Of a stretch of 64,000 nucleotides of DNA, positions 34,764 through 44,300 are shown one piece after another. A program made the position numbers and the translations under genes. Source of the stretch: Protula sp. h YS-2021 (lineage: Eukaryota > Annelida > Polychaeta > Sabellida > Serpulidae); assembly GCA_949752745.1 (NCBI GenBank), contig OX457027.1:60476859-60540858 (forward strand), read 5' to 3'. The first letter of the stretch is position 1. Each line of letters opens with the position of its first letter. The notes beneath the pieces were generated by a model, which worked only from the letters and a program-made list of their open reading frames with translations, had not been told where the DNA came from and searched no databases.

Positions 34764-35419
34764 AGCATCCATTTACATGTTTAGTCTCTGGACCTACAGG
34801 CAGTGGCAAAACGTCTCTGGTGAAGGAAATTCTAGAACAAAAGTTTATTAAACCCTCTCCAAAAAGCATTTTATGGCTCTATGCAGCAGATCAGCCTTTG
34901 TACAAGGGAATGAAAGGCGTGGAATTTTACCAAGGCATTCCAGATGACATTGAAGAGCGTTTTAACCCGAAGAAACCAAACTTACTTATCATTGATGACT
35001 TAATGACGAAATGCCATAGTGATGAGCGTATGACACGTCTCTTTAGTGTTGGCAGCAGTCATCAAAATCTAAGCATTATTTTTATTGTGCATAATTTATT
35101 CCATCATGGGAAAGAGATGCGAAATATTAGTTTGAATACACATTATATCATTCTGTTTAAAAATCCGAGAGACAGTCAACAAATTAGTACATTGGCGCGG
35201 CAAATGTATCCTAGAAGATCTCAATTTCTCATAGAAGCCTATCAAGATGCTACTAGCAAACCTCATGGTTATTTATTCATTGATTTAAAACCAAAGACAA
35301 ATGATCAACTACGTATTCGTACAGGCATTTTACCAAAAGATACACATTATGTATATATTGATAAAGCAGTGTATGAACAAGAACCAAGTCATTTAACCAT
35401 TCGCAGTCAAGATGTCTAA
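34760..35419 (+). CDS. Packaging ATPase (FtsK/HerA, A32-like)
   Basis: 219 residues from ATG 34,760, whose ATGA overlaps the integrase stop. Walker A at the N-terminus (LVSGPTGSGKTSLVKEIL), Walker B LLIIDDLM at ~residue 75, then SSHQNLSIIFIVHNLF sensor region. Expected to pump element DNA into the capsid. An in-frame ATG 27 bases earlier belongs to the integrase end. Confidence 0.92.
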   Translation: MKHPFTCLVSGPTGSGKTSLVKEILEQKFIKPSPKSILWLYAADQPLYKGMKGVEFYQGIPDDIEERFNPKKPNLLIIDDLMTKCHSDERMTRLFSVGSSHQNLSIIFIVHNLFHHGKEMRNISLNTHYIILFKNPRDSQQISTLARQMYPRRSQFLIEAYQDATSKPHGYLFIDLKPKTNDQLRIRTGILPKDTHYVYIDKAVYEQEPSHLTIRSQDV

Positions 35420-35738
35420 ACGTATTCGAGCGAACAAGCCGTTTCTTCATTTGCTTGCACGCAGTGGGCCTAAACGACGTAAATCCTTGCTACAGCAAGC
35501 TACAAAGGAGGAATTAACAAGCTTGTTTGAAATTTGTTTGAATATATTGCAAGGACATTTACCCTTAAGCTCAAAACGGTTTAAGGAATTTAAACGTGAA
35601 CGTCATACGCTACGTACTCTAGCAGATAAGAAGATATCCCTTCGACGAAAAAAGAAGTTGATTAATCAGAAAGGAGGATTCATTGGAGTTATTGCTAGAT
35701 TGGCATTACCCTTGTTAGCCAAACTACTGCTAAAATGA
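35412..35738 (+). CDS. Small basic Polinton protein with hydrophobic C-terminus
   Basis: 108 residues, overlapping the ATPase end by 8 bases. Lys/Arg-rich body (ADKKISLRRKKKLINQKGGF), then a C-terminal helix of hydrophobic residues (IGVIARLALPLLAKLLL). Homologous-looking small genes sit at this place in other Polintons and adintoviruses. Function is not established; DNA compaction or membrane disruption would suit its shape. Confidence 0.65.
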   Translation: MSKRIRANKPFLHLLARSGPKRRKSLLQQATKEELTSLFEICLNILQGHLPLSSKRFKEFKRERHTLRTLADKKISLRRKKKLINQKGGFIGVIARLALPLLAKLLLK

Positions 35739-36313
35739 AACATACGATGAAAATGGTCCTCATTCCTGAATATGAATATAAAATGTTGCTAGAAAAGAAG
35801 GGTAAAGATGGTGAAATCAAAACGAAAGTGAATAAACTTTTACGTGGGAAACGAACACGTGAAAAGGCTATAGAAATGTCTCAACTTCTTGGTCGTCATT
35901 TACGAACAAGTCAGTCTAGGCAGCAAAAGCCCTCATCATCATCACCACCTGAAAAGCCAGAAAAGTTATTTTTAAGTCATTTTCAACCTATCTATCATGG
36001 AAAAGTAACACAACTTTTAGCAGAACTGAAGAAATATGGTACGACATGGTCAGAGAAGAATGAACTTGTGTTGAAAACGGGCGATATTATAGCAAATTCC
36101 AACATGGTTGATTTGATGAAAGAAGCATTGGTGGCGACAAGAAGAAAAGAACGAGCCATACCACCACATGGCTGGCATCCGTTTATCCAGGAAATTGTTG
36201 ATGCTAATATTCCAAAAACAATGTTTAGTAAAAAGACCACTCGTGACGACATTACAACAGAAATGAAACAACGTCAACAAAGACGGTTTCCTGAAGGATG
36301 GGAAAATTTTTAA
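35735..36313 (+). CDS. Conserved Polinton structural-module protein, unknown
   Basis: 192 residues, with ATGA overlap to the previous gene. Begins with a MVLIPEYEYKMLL segment, then a Ser/Pro linker, then a C-terminal domain with LFLSHFQPIYHGKV, TGDIIANSNMVDLMKEAL and PPHGWHPFIQEI. The position and the NxVDLM…PPxGW pattern recur in other Polintons. I do not assign a function. Confidence 0.65.
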   Translation: MKHTMKMVLIPEYEYKMLLEKKGKDGEIKTKVNKLLRGKRTREKAIEMSQLLGRHLRTSQSRQQKPSSSSPPEKPEKLFLSHFQPIYHGKVTQLLAELKKYGTTWSEKNELVLKTGDIIANSNMVDLMKEALVATRRKERAIPPHGWHPFIQEIVDANIPKTMFSKKTTRDDITTEMKQRQQRRFPEGWENF

Positions 36314-36519
36314 CATGGCTGAAAGAGCTATGTTGTTGTTGTGAGGAAGATAAACCAACTATTCCTGTGAAGATCAGATGTACAATTGCTTGTTGTGAAG
36401 GAGAAGTCATAGATCATCTAGATCATCATCATGATGTAAAAGACCATTTGCATACTTGGTCGAATGGCGCGCGCTATCGTGAAGTATATAGACAACGTCA
36501 ACGCACCTATACCATTTAG
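36298..36519 (+). CDS. 73-aa protein with predicted myristoyl and palmitoyl anchors
   Basis: Overlaps the previous gene by 16 bases in another frame. N-terminus MGKFLTWLKELCCCCEED: Gly2 with a short amphipathic helix then four Cys, the shape of a doubly acylated membrane anchor. The rest has CTIACC and HLDHHHD (possible metal site). The tail is basic. Not recognised; inferred to sit at a membrane. Confidence 0.55.
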   Translation: MGKFLTWLKELCCCCEEDKPTIPVKIRCTIACCEGEVIDHLDHHHDVKDHLHTWSNGARYREVYRQRQRTYTI

Positions 36520-36530
36520 TTCCCACCATC

Positions 36531-37292
36531 ATGGAGTCGACAAGCTTTTACATCACTTTGCCTAGCAATGCGAGTATGAACTATTATCCCAACAACAAGG
36601 CTTCGAATTATCAAATTCGTATGCCTCGAACCATCTATCTGAATGGAAAATATGAAGTGGCTTTAGCTGAAATTCAATATCCACATACATGGACAACGAT
36701 GAGACATGACATGGACTATTCTATTCAGTATCGACAACAACCACTGACAGAGACACTTGACACTATCAATATTCCCTATGGTTATTATAGATCCATACAA
36801 GAAATATGTCAGGCAGTGAATGAAGAAGCAACTCATTCTATGAAAGATGATCTTAAAGAAGCTATTCGGATAAAGTATGATAAAATTAGACGACGTGTGT
36901 TTCTATTTCTAAATTATGGTTTTGAAGTGTCCTTTTCCGCTGGATTGGCTGAGATTTTAGGATTTATCCCAGAGCAATGGTATACTGAAACATGTACAGC
37001 TGAACATAAAGCGGATGTGAAACAGGGATTTTATACACTTTATGTGTATTGTAGCATTTGTGAACCACAAGTTGTTGGTGATTATTATGTGCCGTTACTA
37101 CGTTCTGTTGGCATACAAGGCCATGATGGTGACATTATCATGAAAACGTACGGCGAACCGCATTATGTTCCTGTAAACACGTCCAAATTTGACGTGATAG
37201 AAATGAATATTAAGGACGACACAGGCTATAATGTTCCATTTCAAACTGGAAAGGTGATCTGTAAACTTCATTTTCGACCAAAAGCAATATGA
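36531..37292 (+). CDS. Minor capsid (penton) protein
   Basis: 253 residues. N-terminus FYITLPSNASMNYYPNNKAS, then RTIYLNGKYEVALAEIQYP, is the signature of the Polinton minor capsid protein (single jelly-roll, penton base). The LAEILGF motif in the middle also fits. It precedes PX-like and major capsid genes, the usual order; stop and next start overlap (ATGA). Confidence 0.9.
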   Translation: MESTSFYITLPSNASMNYYPNNKASNYQIRMPRTIYLNGKYEVALAEIQYPHTWTTMRHDMDYSIQYRQQPLTETLDTINIPYGYYRSIQEICQAVNEEATHSMKDDLKEAIRIKYDKIRRRVFLFLNYGFEVSFSAGLAEILGFIPEQWYTETCTAEHKADVKQGFYTLYVYCSICEPQVVGDYYVPLLRSVGIQGHDGDIIMKTYGEPHYVPVNTSKFDVIEMNIKDDTGYNVPFQTGKVICKLHFRPKAI

Positions 37293-37630
37293 AAGCTTAT
37301 ACACACGATCCGTCTGCATATCGCAACCATTTTCTTCGTCAAGTGGGCGGGGAATTACCAGGATTCAAAGGAGCGCGAATCCAATATGGTGATGGTATTG
37401 GTTCAATACTGGGATCATTGGCTCGCAAAGCTATTCCACTACTTAAGGCTGGGGCTAAGATCGTTGCGCCACATCTTAAGAAGGCTGCAAAGAATGTCGC
37501 GAAAGATGTGACGGGTCGAGTAGCAGAACGTGTGTTTGGTGAACAAAAGCGTATGCAACCGACGAAACGTGCCAGAAGACGAAAAACAGCCAGACGGATA
37601 ACATCAAAATATCGCAAAGATATTTTTTAA
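37289..37630 (+). CDS. PX-like basic virion protein (adenovirus pVI/pX-type)
   Basis: 113 residues. After a short N-terminal arm, GDGIGSILGSLARKAIPLLK forms an amphipathic helix followed by KAGAKIVAPHLKKAAKNVAK, then a strongly basic tail (KRARRRKTARR). Small glycine/lysine-rich proteins of this type lie next to the capsid genes in Polintons and resemble adenoviral core or membrane-lytic proteins. Start overlaps the penton stop. Confidence 0.75.
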   Translation: MKAYTHDPSAYRNHFLRQVGGELPGFKGARIQYGDGIGSILGSLARKAIPLLKAGAKIVAPHLKKAAKNVAKDVTGRVAERVFGEQKRMQPTKRARRRKTARRITSKYRKDIF

Positions 37631-37640
37631 AGAAAAAAAA

Positions 37641-39014
37641 ATGTCTCTCATTCATAATCATTCGTGTGAATGTAGTCTTTCTCCATTGGAATGGTTTCAC
37701 GTACCACCAACGCAAACTGCTGTAGAGAAAAGTTATAATGTTGACTATCAACCACTTACAAGCATTAGAGAAGGCGCTCCAATAGAATTCTACATTCCTG
37801 CGAGTACAGAAGAATATCTGGATTTAAAGAACAGCAAACTTCATATTGTATGTCGCATTCTAAAGGCTGATGGAACAGCGTGTGGCGCAGATGATAATGT
37901 CTCTTGCATCAATGATGTGTTTAATGGGTTATGGTCTAATATTGAATTGTTTCTGAATGATCGTTTGGTTTCGCATAGCAACAATACTCATGGTTATACC
38001 AGTATTATCTCTCATCTCATCCATGATTCGGAAGAAAGTCTACATTCTGAGCGCTCTATGCGTCTCATGTATAAGGATACTGCTGGGTCAATGAATAGCT
38101 ATGAGGTGAAAAGACCTAATCATGAACAATATGTATCCGGGTTTCATGTCAATGCCGACGGCGGTGACTTGGCTGAGCAAGGCAACAATGGCTTACATCA
38201 TCGTTATTTGCATACACGTCTTAGCCGTGATGTTATGCTTACTGGCGGTTTAAGGATAGATTTGTTTGAGCAGGATCGTTATCTTCCGAATGGCATCAGT
38301 TTGAAATTGCGTTTCCATAGACAAAAAGATGACTATGTATTGATGGCTGCAGATAATACCTATAAGGTAGAAGTGAAAGAGGCATTTTTAACCATTCGCA
38401 AAGTGAGGGTGAGTCCAGGTATTCAGTTAGGACATACAGATGCATTGATGAAAAGTCCTGCCAAGATCATCATCACTAGAAAAGAATGTAAAGTCTTGGC
38501 TATTCCAGCAGGATTTCAGTCTTTTGTGAAAGATAACATCTTTTTGGGTCAATTACCAAATCGTATTGTCATTGGTCTGGTTCATAATGAAGCTTTTGGT
38601 GGATCAGTATTGAGGAATCCATATGATTTCAAACATTTTAATCTGGACTATATGCAACTGTACACGGATGGTGAACCAGTTCTATCCAAACCTCTCAAGC
38701 TTGACATTACACAGAACAAATACCTGAACGCTTTTGAAACGCTTTACAAATCGTTTGATCGGTTGAATGGTGAGAAAAGTTCCATTATAAAACGGGAAGA
38801 TTGGCCTAGAGGTTATGCTTTATTTTCGTTTGACTTAACACCGGATTATAATGGCGATGATCATTTCCCCCTGATCAAGCATGGGAATTTGCGGCTAGAA
38901 ATGAACTTTGCTACGGCTTTGCAACATACCATCAATGTCATTGTCTATGCTGAATTTGACAACATTATTGAGATCAGTGCAAATCGCAGCATCCAATTCG
39001 ACTACCAGTCATGA
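37641..39014 (+). CDS. Major capsid protein (double jelly-roll)
   Basis: 457 residues, normal length. Motifs: YQPLTSIREGAPIEFYIPAS near the N-terminus, then LDLKNSKLHIVCRI, DVFNGLWSNIELFLNDRLVS, a long Asn/His-rich loop, and GYALFSFDLTPDYNGDDHFP near the C-terminus, all typical of the Polinton hexon. The frame is fully open, so capsids could in principle be made. Confidence 0.95.
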   Translation: MSLIHNHSCECSLSPLEWFHVPPTQTAVEKSYNVDYQPLTSIREGAPIEFYIPASTEEYLDLKNSKLHIVCRILKADGTACGADDNVSCINDVFNGLWSNIELFLNDRLVSHSNNTHGYTSIISHLIHDSEESLHSERSMRLMYKDTAGSMNSYEVKRPNHEQYVSGFHVNADGGDLAEQGNNGLHHRYLHTRLSRDVMLTGGLRIDLFEQDRYLPNGISLKLRFHRQKDDYVLMAADNTYKVEVKEAFLTIRKVRVSPGIQLGHTDALMKSPAKIIITRKECKVLAIPAGFQSFVKDNIFLGQLPNRIVIGLVHNEAFGGSVLRNPYDFKHFNLDYMQLYTDGEPVLSKPLKLDITQNKYLNAFETLYKSFDRLNGEKSSIIKREDWPRGYALFSFDLTPDYNGDDHFPLIKHGNLRLEMNFATALQHTINVIVYAEFDNIIEISANRSIQFDYQS

Positions 39015-39448
39015 ACACGAAGCAGATTGATGCCATATTGAGTCATGATGTCATGACCAAAGACTTGTTTCAAGGCGTGTTTGCCATGGACCAGTTACCG
39101 TCTTTACAACGCGGCGCCTATGTGATCAACACAGACGATCAAGATGAACCAGGAGAACATTGGGTGGCAGTGTATTATGACAAAGACCCTGCAGAATATT
39201 TTGACTCTTATGGACTGTTCCCTCTCGATGATCGTTTAGATATGTTTTTAAGAAATGACTATATGTATAATTCTATATCATTACAAACGCCAATATCATC
39301 GTCATGTGGTTTTTATTGTGTCTATTATATATTACATAGAGCTCGAGGTCAGAGTATGTTTGATATTGTGAATATATTAAAAAGAAAGGATGGTGATTTT
39401 ATTGTAAAGGATTTTGTATATAGACATTATAAACCATTGTTTTATTAA
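39011..39448 (+). CDS. Adenain-like cysteine protease (maturation protease)
   Basis: 145 residues with an ATGA overlap to the major capsid gene. Catalytic His in GEHWVAVYY, Asp in EYFDSYG, Cys in SSSCGFYCVYY, as in adenovirus protease / Ulp1 families. Expected to process virion precursors such as the PX-like protein. Confidence 0.93.
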   Translation: MNTKQIDAILSHDVMTKDLFQGVFAMDQLPSLQRGAYVINTDDQDEPGEHWVAVYYDKDPAEYFDSYGLFPLDDRLDMFLRNDYMYNSISLQTPISSSCGFYCVYYILHRARGQSMFDIVNILKRKDGDFIVKDFVYRHYKPLFY

Positions 39449-39908
39449 TGTTGTTTTATTAATGTTGTTGTTATATTAGTTAAGTTGTAGTTAAGTTGTT
39501 GTTGTTATATTAGTTAAGTTGTTGTTGTTGTTGTTAAATAAAACAAATCAAGTTTCAAACAACTGTCTTGTTTATTGTGTTGTACATACGTTTATTTACA
39601 AATTCTTAACTACAAACACTATTTACAAAGTTTACAAACACTATTTACAAAGTTTACAAACACTATTTACAAACTTTTATTTACAAAGTCTATTTACACT
39701 ATTTACAAATTCTTAACTACAAACTTTTATTTACAAATTCTATTTACAAAGTTTACAAACACTATTTACAAATTCTTAACTATAAACACTATTTACAAAG
39801 TTTACAAACACTATTTACAAACTTTTATTTACACTATTTACACTATTTACAAAATTCTTAACTACAAACTCTTAACTACAAAGTCTATTTACACTATTTA
39901 CAAACTTT
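39449..39908. repeat. AT-rich tandem repeat between convergent genes
   Basis: After (GTT)n with AATAAA at about 39,536, some 350 bp are built from variants of CTATTTACAAA, GTTTACAAACA and TTCTTAACTACAAA. No protein signal (open frames are YLQ/FTN repeats). It separates the plus-strand late genes from the minus-strand early genes and may end both transcripts. Confidence 0.9.
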
Positions 39909-40283
39909 TTATTTACAAACACATTCATTTTTCAATACATTCATCAATGAATACCATTCATTAGAATCTAAATTGATATAGGTATCATAGACATTACATC
40001 CATGTTTGTAAATGCTATGAAAGCTCACATAACACACATCACCAAACTTTATCACTTTAACAGTTACATGTTCAGACAGTTTCAGTTCATATCCTTCTTC
40101 TAAGTCAATGTCCATCACACGCATAGGTTGTGTCAGCTCAATGGATTTGGTGCCTCGTGTAAGCCATATTTCTGTTTCTTTGAATTCAAGCGTTAGGTTC
40201 TTTCCAATCCAATGCTTGTAACAACGCGTTCCATTCCACTGTGTTGAGGGTGATGTAATCATAGTTTTCTGTAAGCTCGTCAT
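39909..40283 (-). CDS. PC4-like protein, copy 1
   Basis: Up to 124 residues; the first 33 codons overlap the next gene, so the true start is uncertain. C-terminal half: VTVKVIKFGDVCYVSFHSIY, then YINLDSNEWYSLMNVL, the same β-strand and I-x-L-x-x-x-E-W-x-x-L ending as in the PC4 copy at 40,968. Probably a diverged ssDNA-binding or transcription-linked paralogue. Confidence 0.55.
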   Translation of the reverse strand: MTSLQKTMITSPSTQWNGTRCYKHWIGKNLTLEFKETEIWLTRGTKSIELTQPMRVMDIDLEEGYELKLSEHVTVKVIKFGDVCYVSFHSIYKHGCNVYDTYINLDSNEWYSLMNVLKNECVCK

Positions 40284-40536
40284 ATTGGCGAAATTGTATA
40301 AACACGTCTAAGCAGTTCTCAGTCACACGCACTTCTAATTCATTTGAGACTGTCAGGAGAAAGCCAGGTATCCTGAACTTCTCTAGATGGTCTTTCAACA
40401 CGGATTGGTCATCAAGTGATAGGACGAGATACTGTCCAAAATGTCTTAGCACAATGTCATCATATTCGTTTCTCAGATATGAGAACCCATGCGTAATTGG
40501 TTTATATTCCGTTAAAAAGTCTTCCATCTCGTTCAA
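40186..40536 (-). CDS. PC4-like protein, copy 2
   Basis: 116 residues. NELEVRVTENCLDVFIQFRQ, then DYITLNTVEWNALLQALDW. Same overall layout as copy 1: an N-terminal half with a YLVLSLDDQSVLKDHL strand, then the PC4-like end. Lysine-rich DNA-binding residues of true PC4 are mostly gone. Confidence 0.55.
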   Translation of the reverse strand: MNEMEDFLTEYKPITHGFSYLRNEYDDIVLRHFGQYLVLSLDDQSVLKDHLEKFRIPGFLLTVSNELEVRVTENCLDVFIQFRQYDELTENYDYITLNTVEWNALLQALDWKEPNA

Positions 40537-40583
40537 CAGTCAGATGAACTATGAGCTGTCTCCTTGTCTGCAAAGACGTTTTT

Positions 40584-40955
40584 TTATGCTCGCAAGATGG
40601 CGAAGAGTGGATGTTGTATCACTTCTAGGAATCGTAAGACTGCGCGCCAGTTCTTGATATCAAAGATGATCAAATCTGTATATGGTGTATCTGGTACAAC
40701 TCCCTTATAATCCTTTGGATAATCCTGTAAAAGATTTCTACAGATTTCTACACGTATGTTAGAATCATATTCAGCTACCGTCACTTCCACTTTATTTTCA
40801 AGTCTACGTTTAAACCCAGGTTCAAGTGGTATGTTTTTAAAGTCTTTCCACACTTCAGGTTTAAACCGATGATAACTTGTCTTAGAATCTAGTATCACTT
40901 CATTCCTCTCATTGACAGTAAGGTAAACACCACCGTTCAGCATGAGTGCATTCAT
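40584..40955 (-). CDS. PC4-like protein, copy 3 (most diverged)
   Basis: 123 residues starting MNALMLNGGVYLTVNERN. VEVTVAEYDSNIRVEICRNL, then LIIFDIKNWRAVLRFLEVI replaces the E-W-x-x-L end with NWRAVL. Homology is inferred from layout and position only. Confidence 0.45.
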   Translation of the reverse strand: MNALMLNGGVYLTVNERNEVILDSKTSYHRFKPEVWKDFKNIPLEPGFKRRLENKVEVTVAEYDSNIRVEICRNLLQDYPKDYKGVVPDTPYTDLIIFDIKNWRAVLRFLEVIQHPLFAILRA

Positions 40956-40967
40956 GTTTTTACCTTG

Positions 40968-41318
40968 TTATGACTTGTCGTCTTGTCTGCGAAGCCTTTT
41001 ATCCACTTCTTTCACCTGCTTCTTCAGCATTTTCCATTCAGGTATTGTCAGCAAGATACCCTTTTTCGTTGGACGGTTTTTTCCAGTCCCCTCATCTCTG
41101 AGGTATTTGCGAATGTTTACCACACCTTCATTACTTTGTTTCATAATCTTGATATACTTTCCATTGCCTAGAGAAAGCATTCCATCCCACGACTGTGGTG
41201 TTGGTGCTATCTCCACTTTTAATTTCTTAATGGTAGTATCAGGATGTTTCACTTTCATGTCTTTGACTGTATCAGCAAGAGTATCCATATCCGTTGGTGC
41301 AGATCTTTTCCGATTCAT
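40968..41318 (-). CDS. PC4/p15 transcriptional coactivator-like ssDNA-binding protein
   Basis: 116 residues. The N-terminal 45 are basic and probably unfolded; residues ~46-105 read LSLGNGKYIKIMKQ, EGVVNIRKYLRDEGTGKNRP, TKKGILLTIPEWKMLKKQV, a clear PC4 domain (G-x-Y-I-x-I…V-x-I-R-x-Y…P-x-x-K-G-I-x-L). PC4 proteins bind ssDNA and act in transcription and replication. The TATATAAGGG box at 41,371-41,380 drives it. Confidence 0.85.
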   Translation of the reverse strand: MNRKRSAPTDMDTLADTVKDMKVKHPDTTIKKLKVEIAPTPQSWDGMLSLGNGKYIKIMKQSNEGVVNIRKYLRDEGTGKNRPTKKGILLTIPEWKMLKKQVKEVDKRLRRQDDKS

Positions 41319-41370
41319 GTTGACGCTTCAGTGTTCACACCACAACTAACTCTCAAGTTGAAGTGTCTCC

Positions 41371-41380
41371 CCCTTATATA
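41371..41380 (-). promoter_or_regulatory. TATA box of PC4 gene, overlapping the polymerase stop codon
   Basis: Minus strand TATATAAGGG; its TAA is the stop codon of the DNA polymerase (GHYSI then TAA). The PC4 ATG is ~53 bases downstream. Confidence 0.65.
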
Positions 41381-44300
41381 CTGTAATGCCCATGCGCCAA
41401 AGTGGAATAGCCATCACTCATCACATATCGCTTGTCATCAAAGGGAGAGAGAGCCACTTTCCTCAACTTCTCCGAGAAGATCTGGTGGTTATGACTTCGA
41501 ATGATGTGTCCTGTAGTCATCGTTTGCGTTTGGTTGAACAAACTGTCTCTATACTGCTGATGTTTCATCCGTCTTTGACACGCGCGAGTGATGCCTTTGG
41601 CCGTACGTTTTTCTTTCCCACCATACATCATACTATACATTTTCGGCCGAAGTCCAACAAACTCTTCAATGGGAATGCCCGCCGTCTCATCTTTCATTTT
41701 CCCAAGCACTTTCTTGTTCACGTTGGAATGTAGGAAATGATCTGGCGGATAGTCACTTGTGTCGAACAAGTCATCATCTTCCTGCATGTCTTTGTATATA
41801 TCTTCCGTTTCTATGTCATAACATAGACTGTCGGTGTCGCTGAACAAGAGTTTGGCGTTGGGATACTTGGTCATGATGTAGTTGTAATGAAAGTGGAACA
41901 TGAGCACCTTGCTGAGGTCGAGAATGGTGAACCCAACTTGAATGGGTTTATCCAGAAGCAGATCCACTTTGCGCAAATGTACCGCGGTCAAATCTTCGTT
42001 GAAAATTCTAAATTTGTGGAAGGAAGGTTTGGCTACAAGTTTCTTGAACCGCTTTTCCTGGTGAACAAGTTCCACATTCATGCGCTTTCTTACATTTTCC
42101 ATGGTTTTGCCAAACACAGAGTTGTTCATCAGTTTGAAAAAGTCTTTCTCAAACGGGTTCTTGGCCAACTTTCTCTTTTCCGTGTTCAAGGAGATGTATT
42201 TTGCCAACCATTTGCTCTGTGCAAACATGATGGCACGGTGCACCTTCGTGACTTTCAATCCCAGTGAGACATATTGCTGTAAATTTCTATAATGAAGCAC
42301 ATATTTCTTCTTGTCACACAAGTTGGGAATGAGCTTTTCACTAGGTTTGCCTTTCATGTTTAGATCTTTCCGTAGCTTCTGACTATGTTTTGACAATTCT
42401 CCCACTTTCACACATTTCCGTTCTGGAGCCACTGGATAGTGATTATGATGATCATGGATTGAATATGGGTATTCCAAATCCACTTCTAAAATGTATCCAA
42501 TCTCGTCATCTTCATCCACATCCATAAAGTCAATGGATTCTGGCTCGCTCACCCACATAAATCCACTTTCCGGCATGCTTTGCGACATAGCCCAGCCATA
42601 CAAGTTGTTTGCATCCAGGTAAGTCAAGTAGTTGGTTGGTTTCGTGGGATCGTAATCTGGTACGTAGGGGTTATTTGCTTTCGCATACTTGTGTGTGATG
42701 ACAGATATTCCTCCACGTAAACCTTGTTCAACCATTTGGTACATGTCAATGTCGTTGATCAATTCCAATTTCACCTTTGTCGCTTTCAACATGGCATCCC
42801 ACGACAGTCCTGGCGCTGTATAGTAGTGAGCAGGATCCAATTCATACGTGTTGAGACATACGTGACGAAAGTTTTCAAACACGTCAGCCAGCAGCAACAC
42901 ATCTGATTTCAGGTACAAGTCATGGTATTCGCCAAATGTAGTACAGTGGAATGTCTCCCACACCTTCTGCGCATGCGCATAATCCTCATCGCTAATGTCT
43001 TCTTCACTGAGTAGACTGTAAAACTTGTCCTTGGACGGCAGTTGTGTTTCAGCAAACTTGGATGGCTCATCCACGTAATCATAAGGGTACACTCCCTTTC
43101 TCAACAGTAACTCTTGTTGGTCGCTATCGTGAATGTGTGACGTCATGTGATAAAAGTTGTCTTTCCCTTCTGCTGCCAGGTTGGAGACCAACTTCTGTAG
43201 AGAAGTACTCATGAACTGAAAGCTGTCTGTAAATTTCAGATTGCTCATGGTGAATGCAATATATTTCTCAACGGTGTTGGGAATGACTGTAATCCTTTCG
43301 TTTTTGAACTTTCCAATTTCTTCCATGATCAAATGGCTGTCATAGCCTCGTAAATTGTGGAAAAACACAGGAATGATGAAAGAATCTTCAACATCCTGCT
43401 GATCTTTTCGAAATCGAAATTGTAAATTGCATTCATTATGTGCAGCTCCGCGGTATTTGCCATTGATATGATCATGATCTCTCACACGATCTGCTCCTAG
43501 AGGCTCATGACAAATGTAGCAATCTGTGGCGTTCTTATAATGCTCTTCATCTTCACAAGTCATGACTATTTTCTTTTTCTGCTGTAGACCATGCACAATA
43601 CGATCACGTTCATATACCATATGGTCTAAAAAGACTTTCACGGCATTATCGCCTCGATACAGGACTGGAGCGCGTGTCTCATACTGGCTGACAACCACGT
43701 AGGCAAAGCTGTTTGGACGATGATGTTGATACCTAACTTCTTCATGCTTTTTCGTGAAACATTCAAAGTCTGCATAAATGACAAACGGCGCTCGCTGTTG
43801 TTTGGCTACATTCTTGAACTTGATGAAGGGTTCCTTGGGAAATGATAAACGTTGTGCGCCATGCTTGCCACACACTTCACGATGCTTGTCTAACAGATCT
43901 TGTCGTATAAACCCGTGAAGACAGTTGAAACAATAAAATGCTGCAGCCTTATGCTTTGATCGATAAGCCATCAGTCTGCTGAAATTCTTGATGAGGCAAT
44001 AATGTCTTGTCTTGTCATTGCTAATCAAAAGCAAGTTGATTTCTCTCGCACTGGTGTTTCGGCTGAGTTGTATGGGAACAACGACATCATGTTCATATCC
44101 AAACACGTTAATGGACACATCATTCTCCTTTTCAAACTTTGGAATGTCTGTAATTGGTGTTGGAAATGTCATGCCTTCTACCTTCAATTCGTTCTCAAAT
44201 GCTTTGTATTGATGTACACGCTCTGGGTTTACATTTGTTGAAGGGTGAAGGTGAGCCAATACAGACCATAAGAAACATTTGTTGTCTTTATTCTGAATGT

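Noticed and set aside
39519..39964. CRISPR-like array of short repeats
   Set aside because: Direct AT-rich tandem repeat with no unique spacers, in animal DNA.
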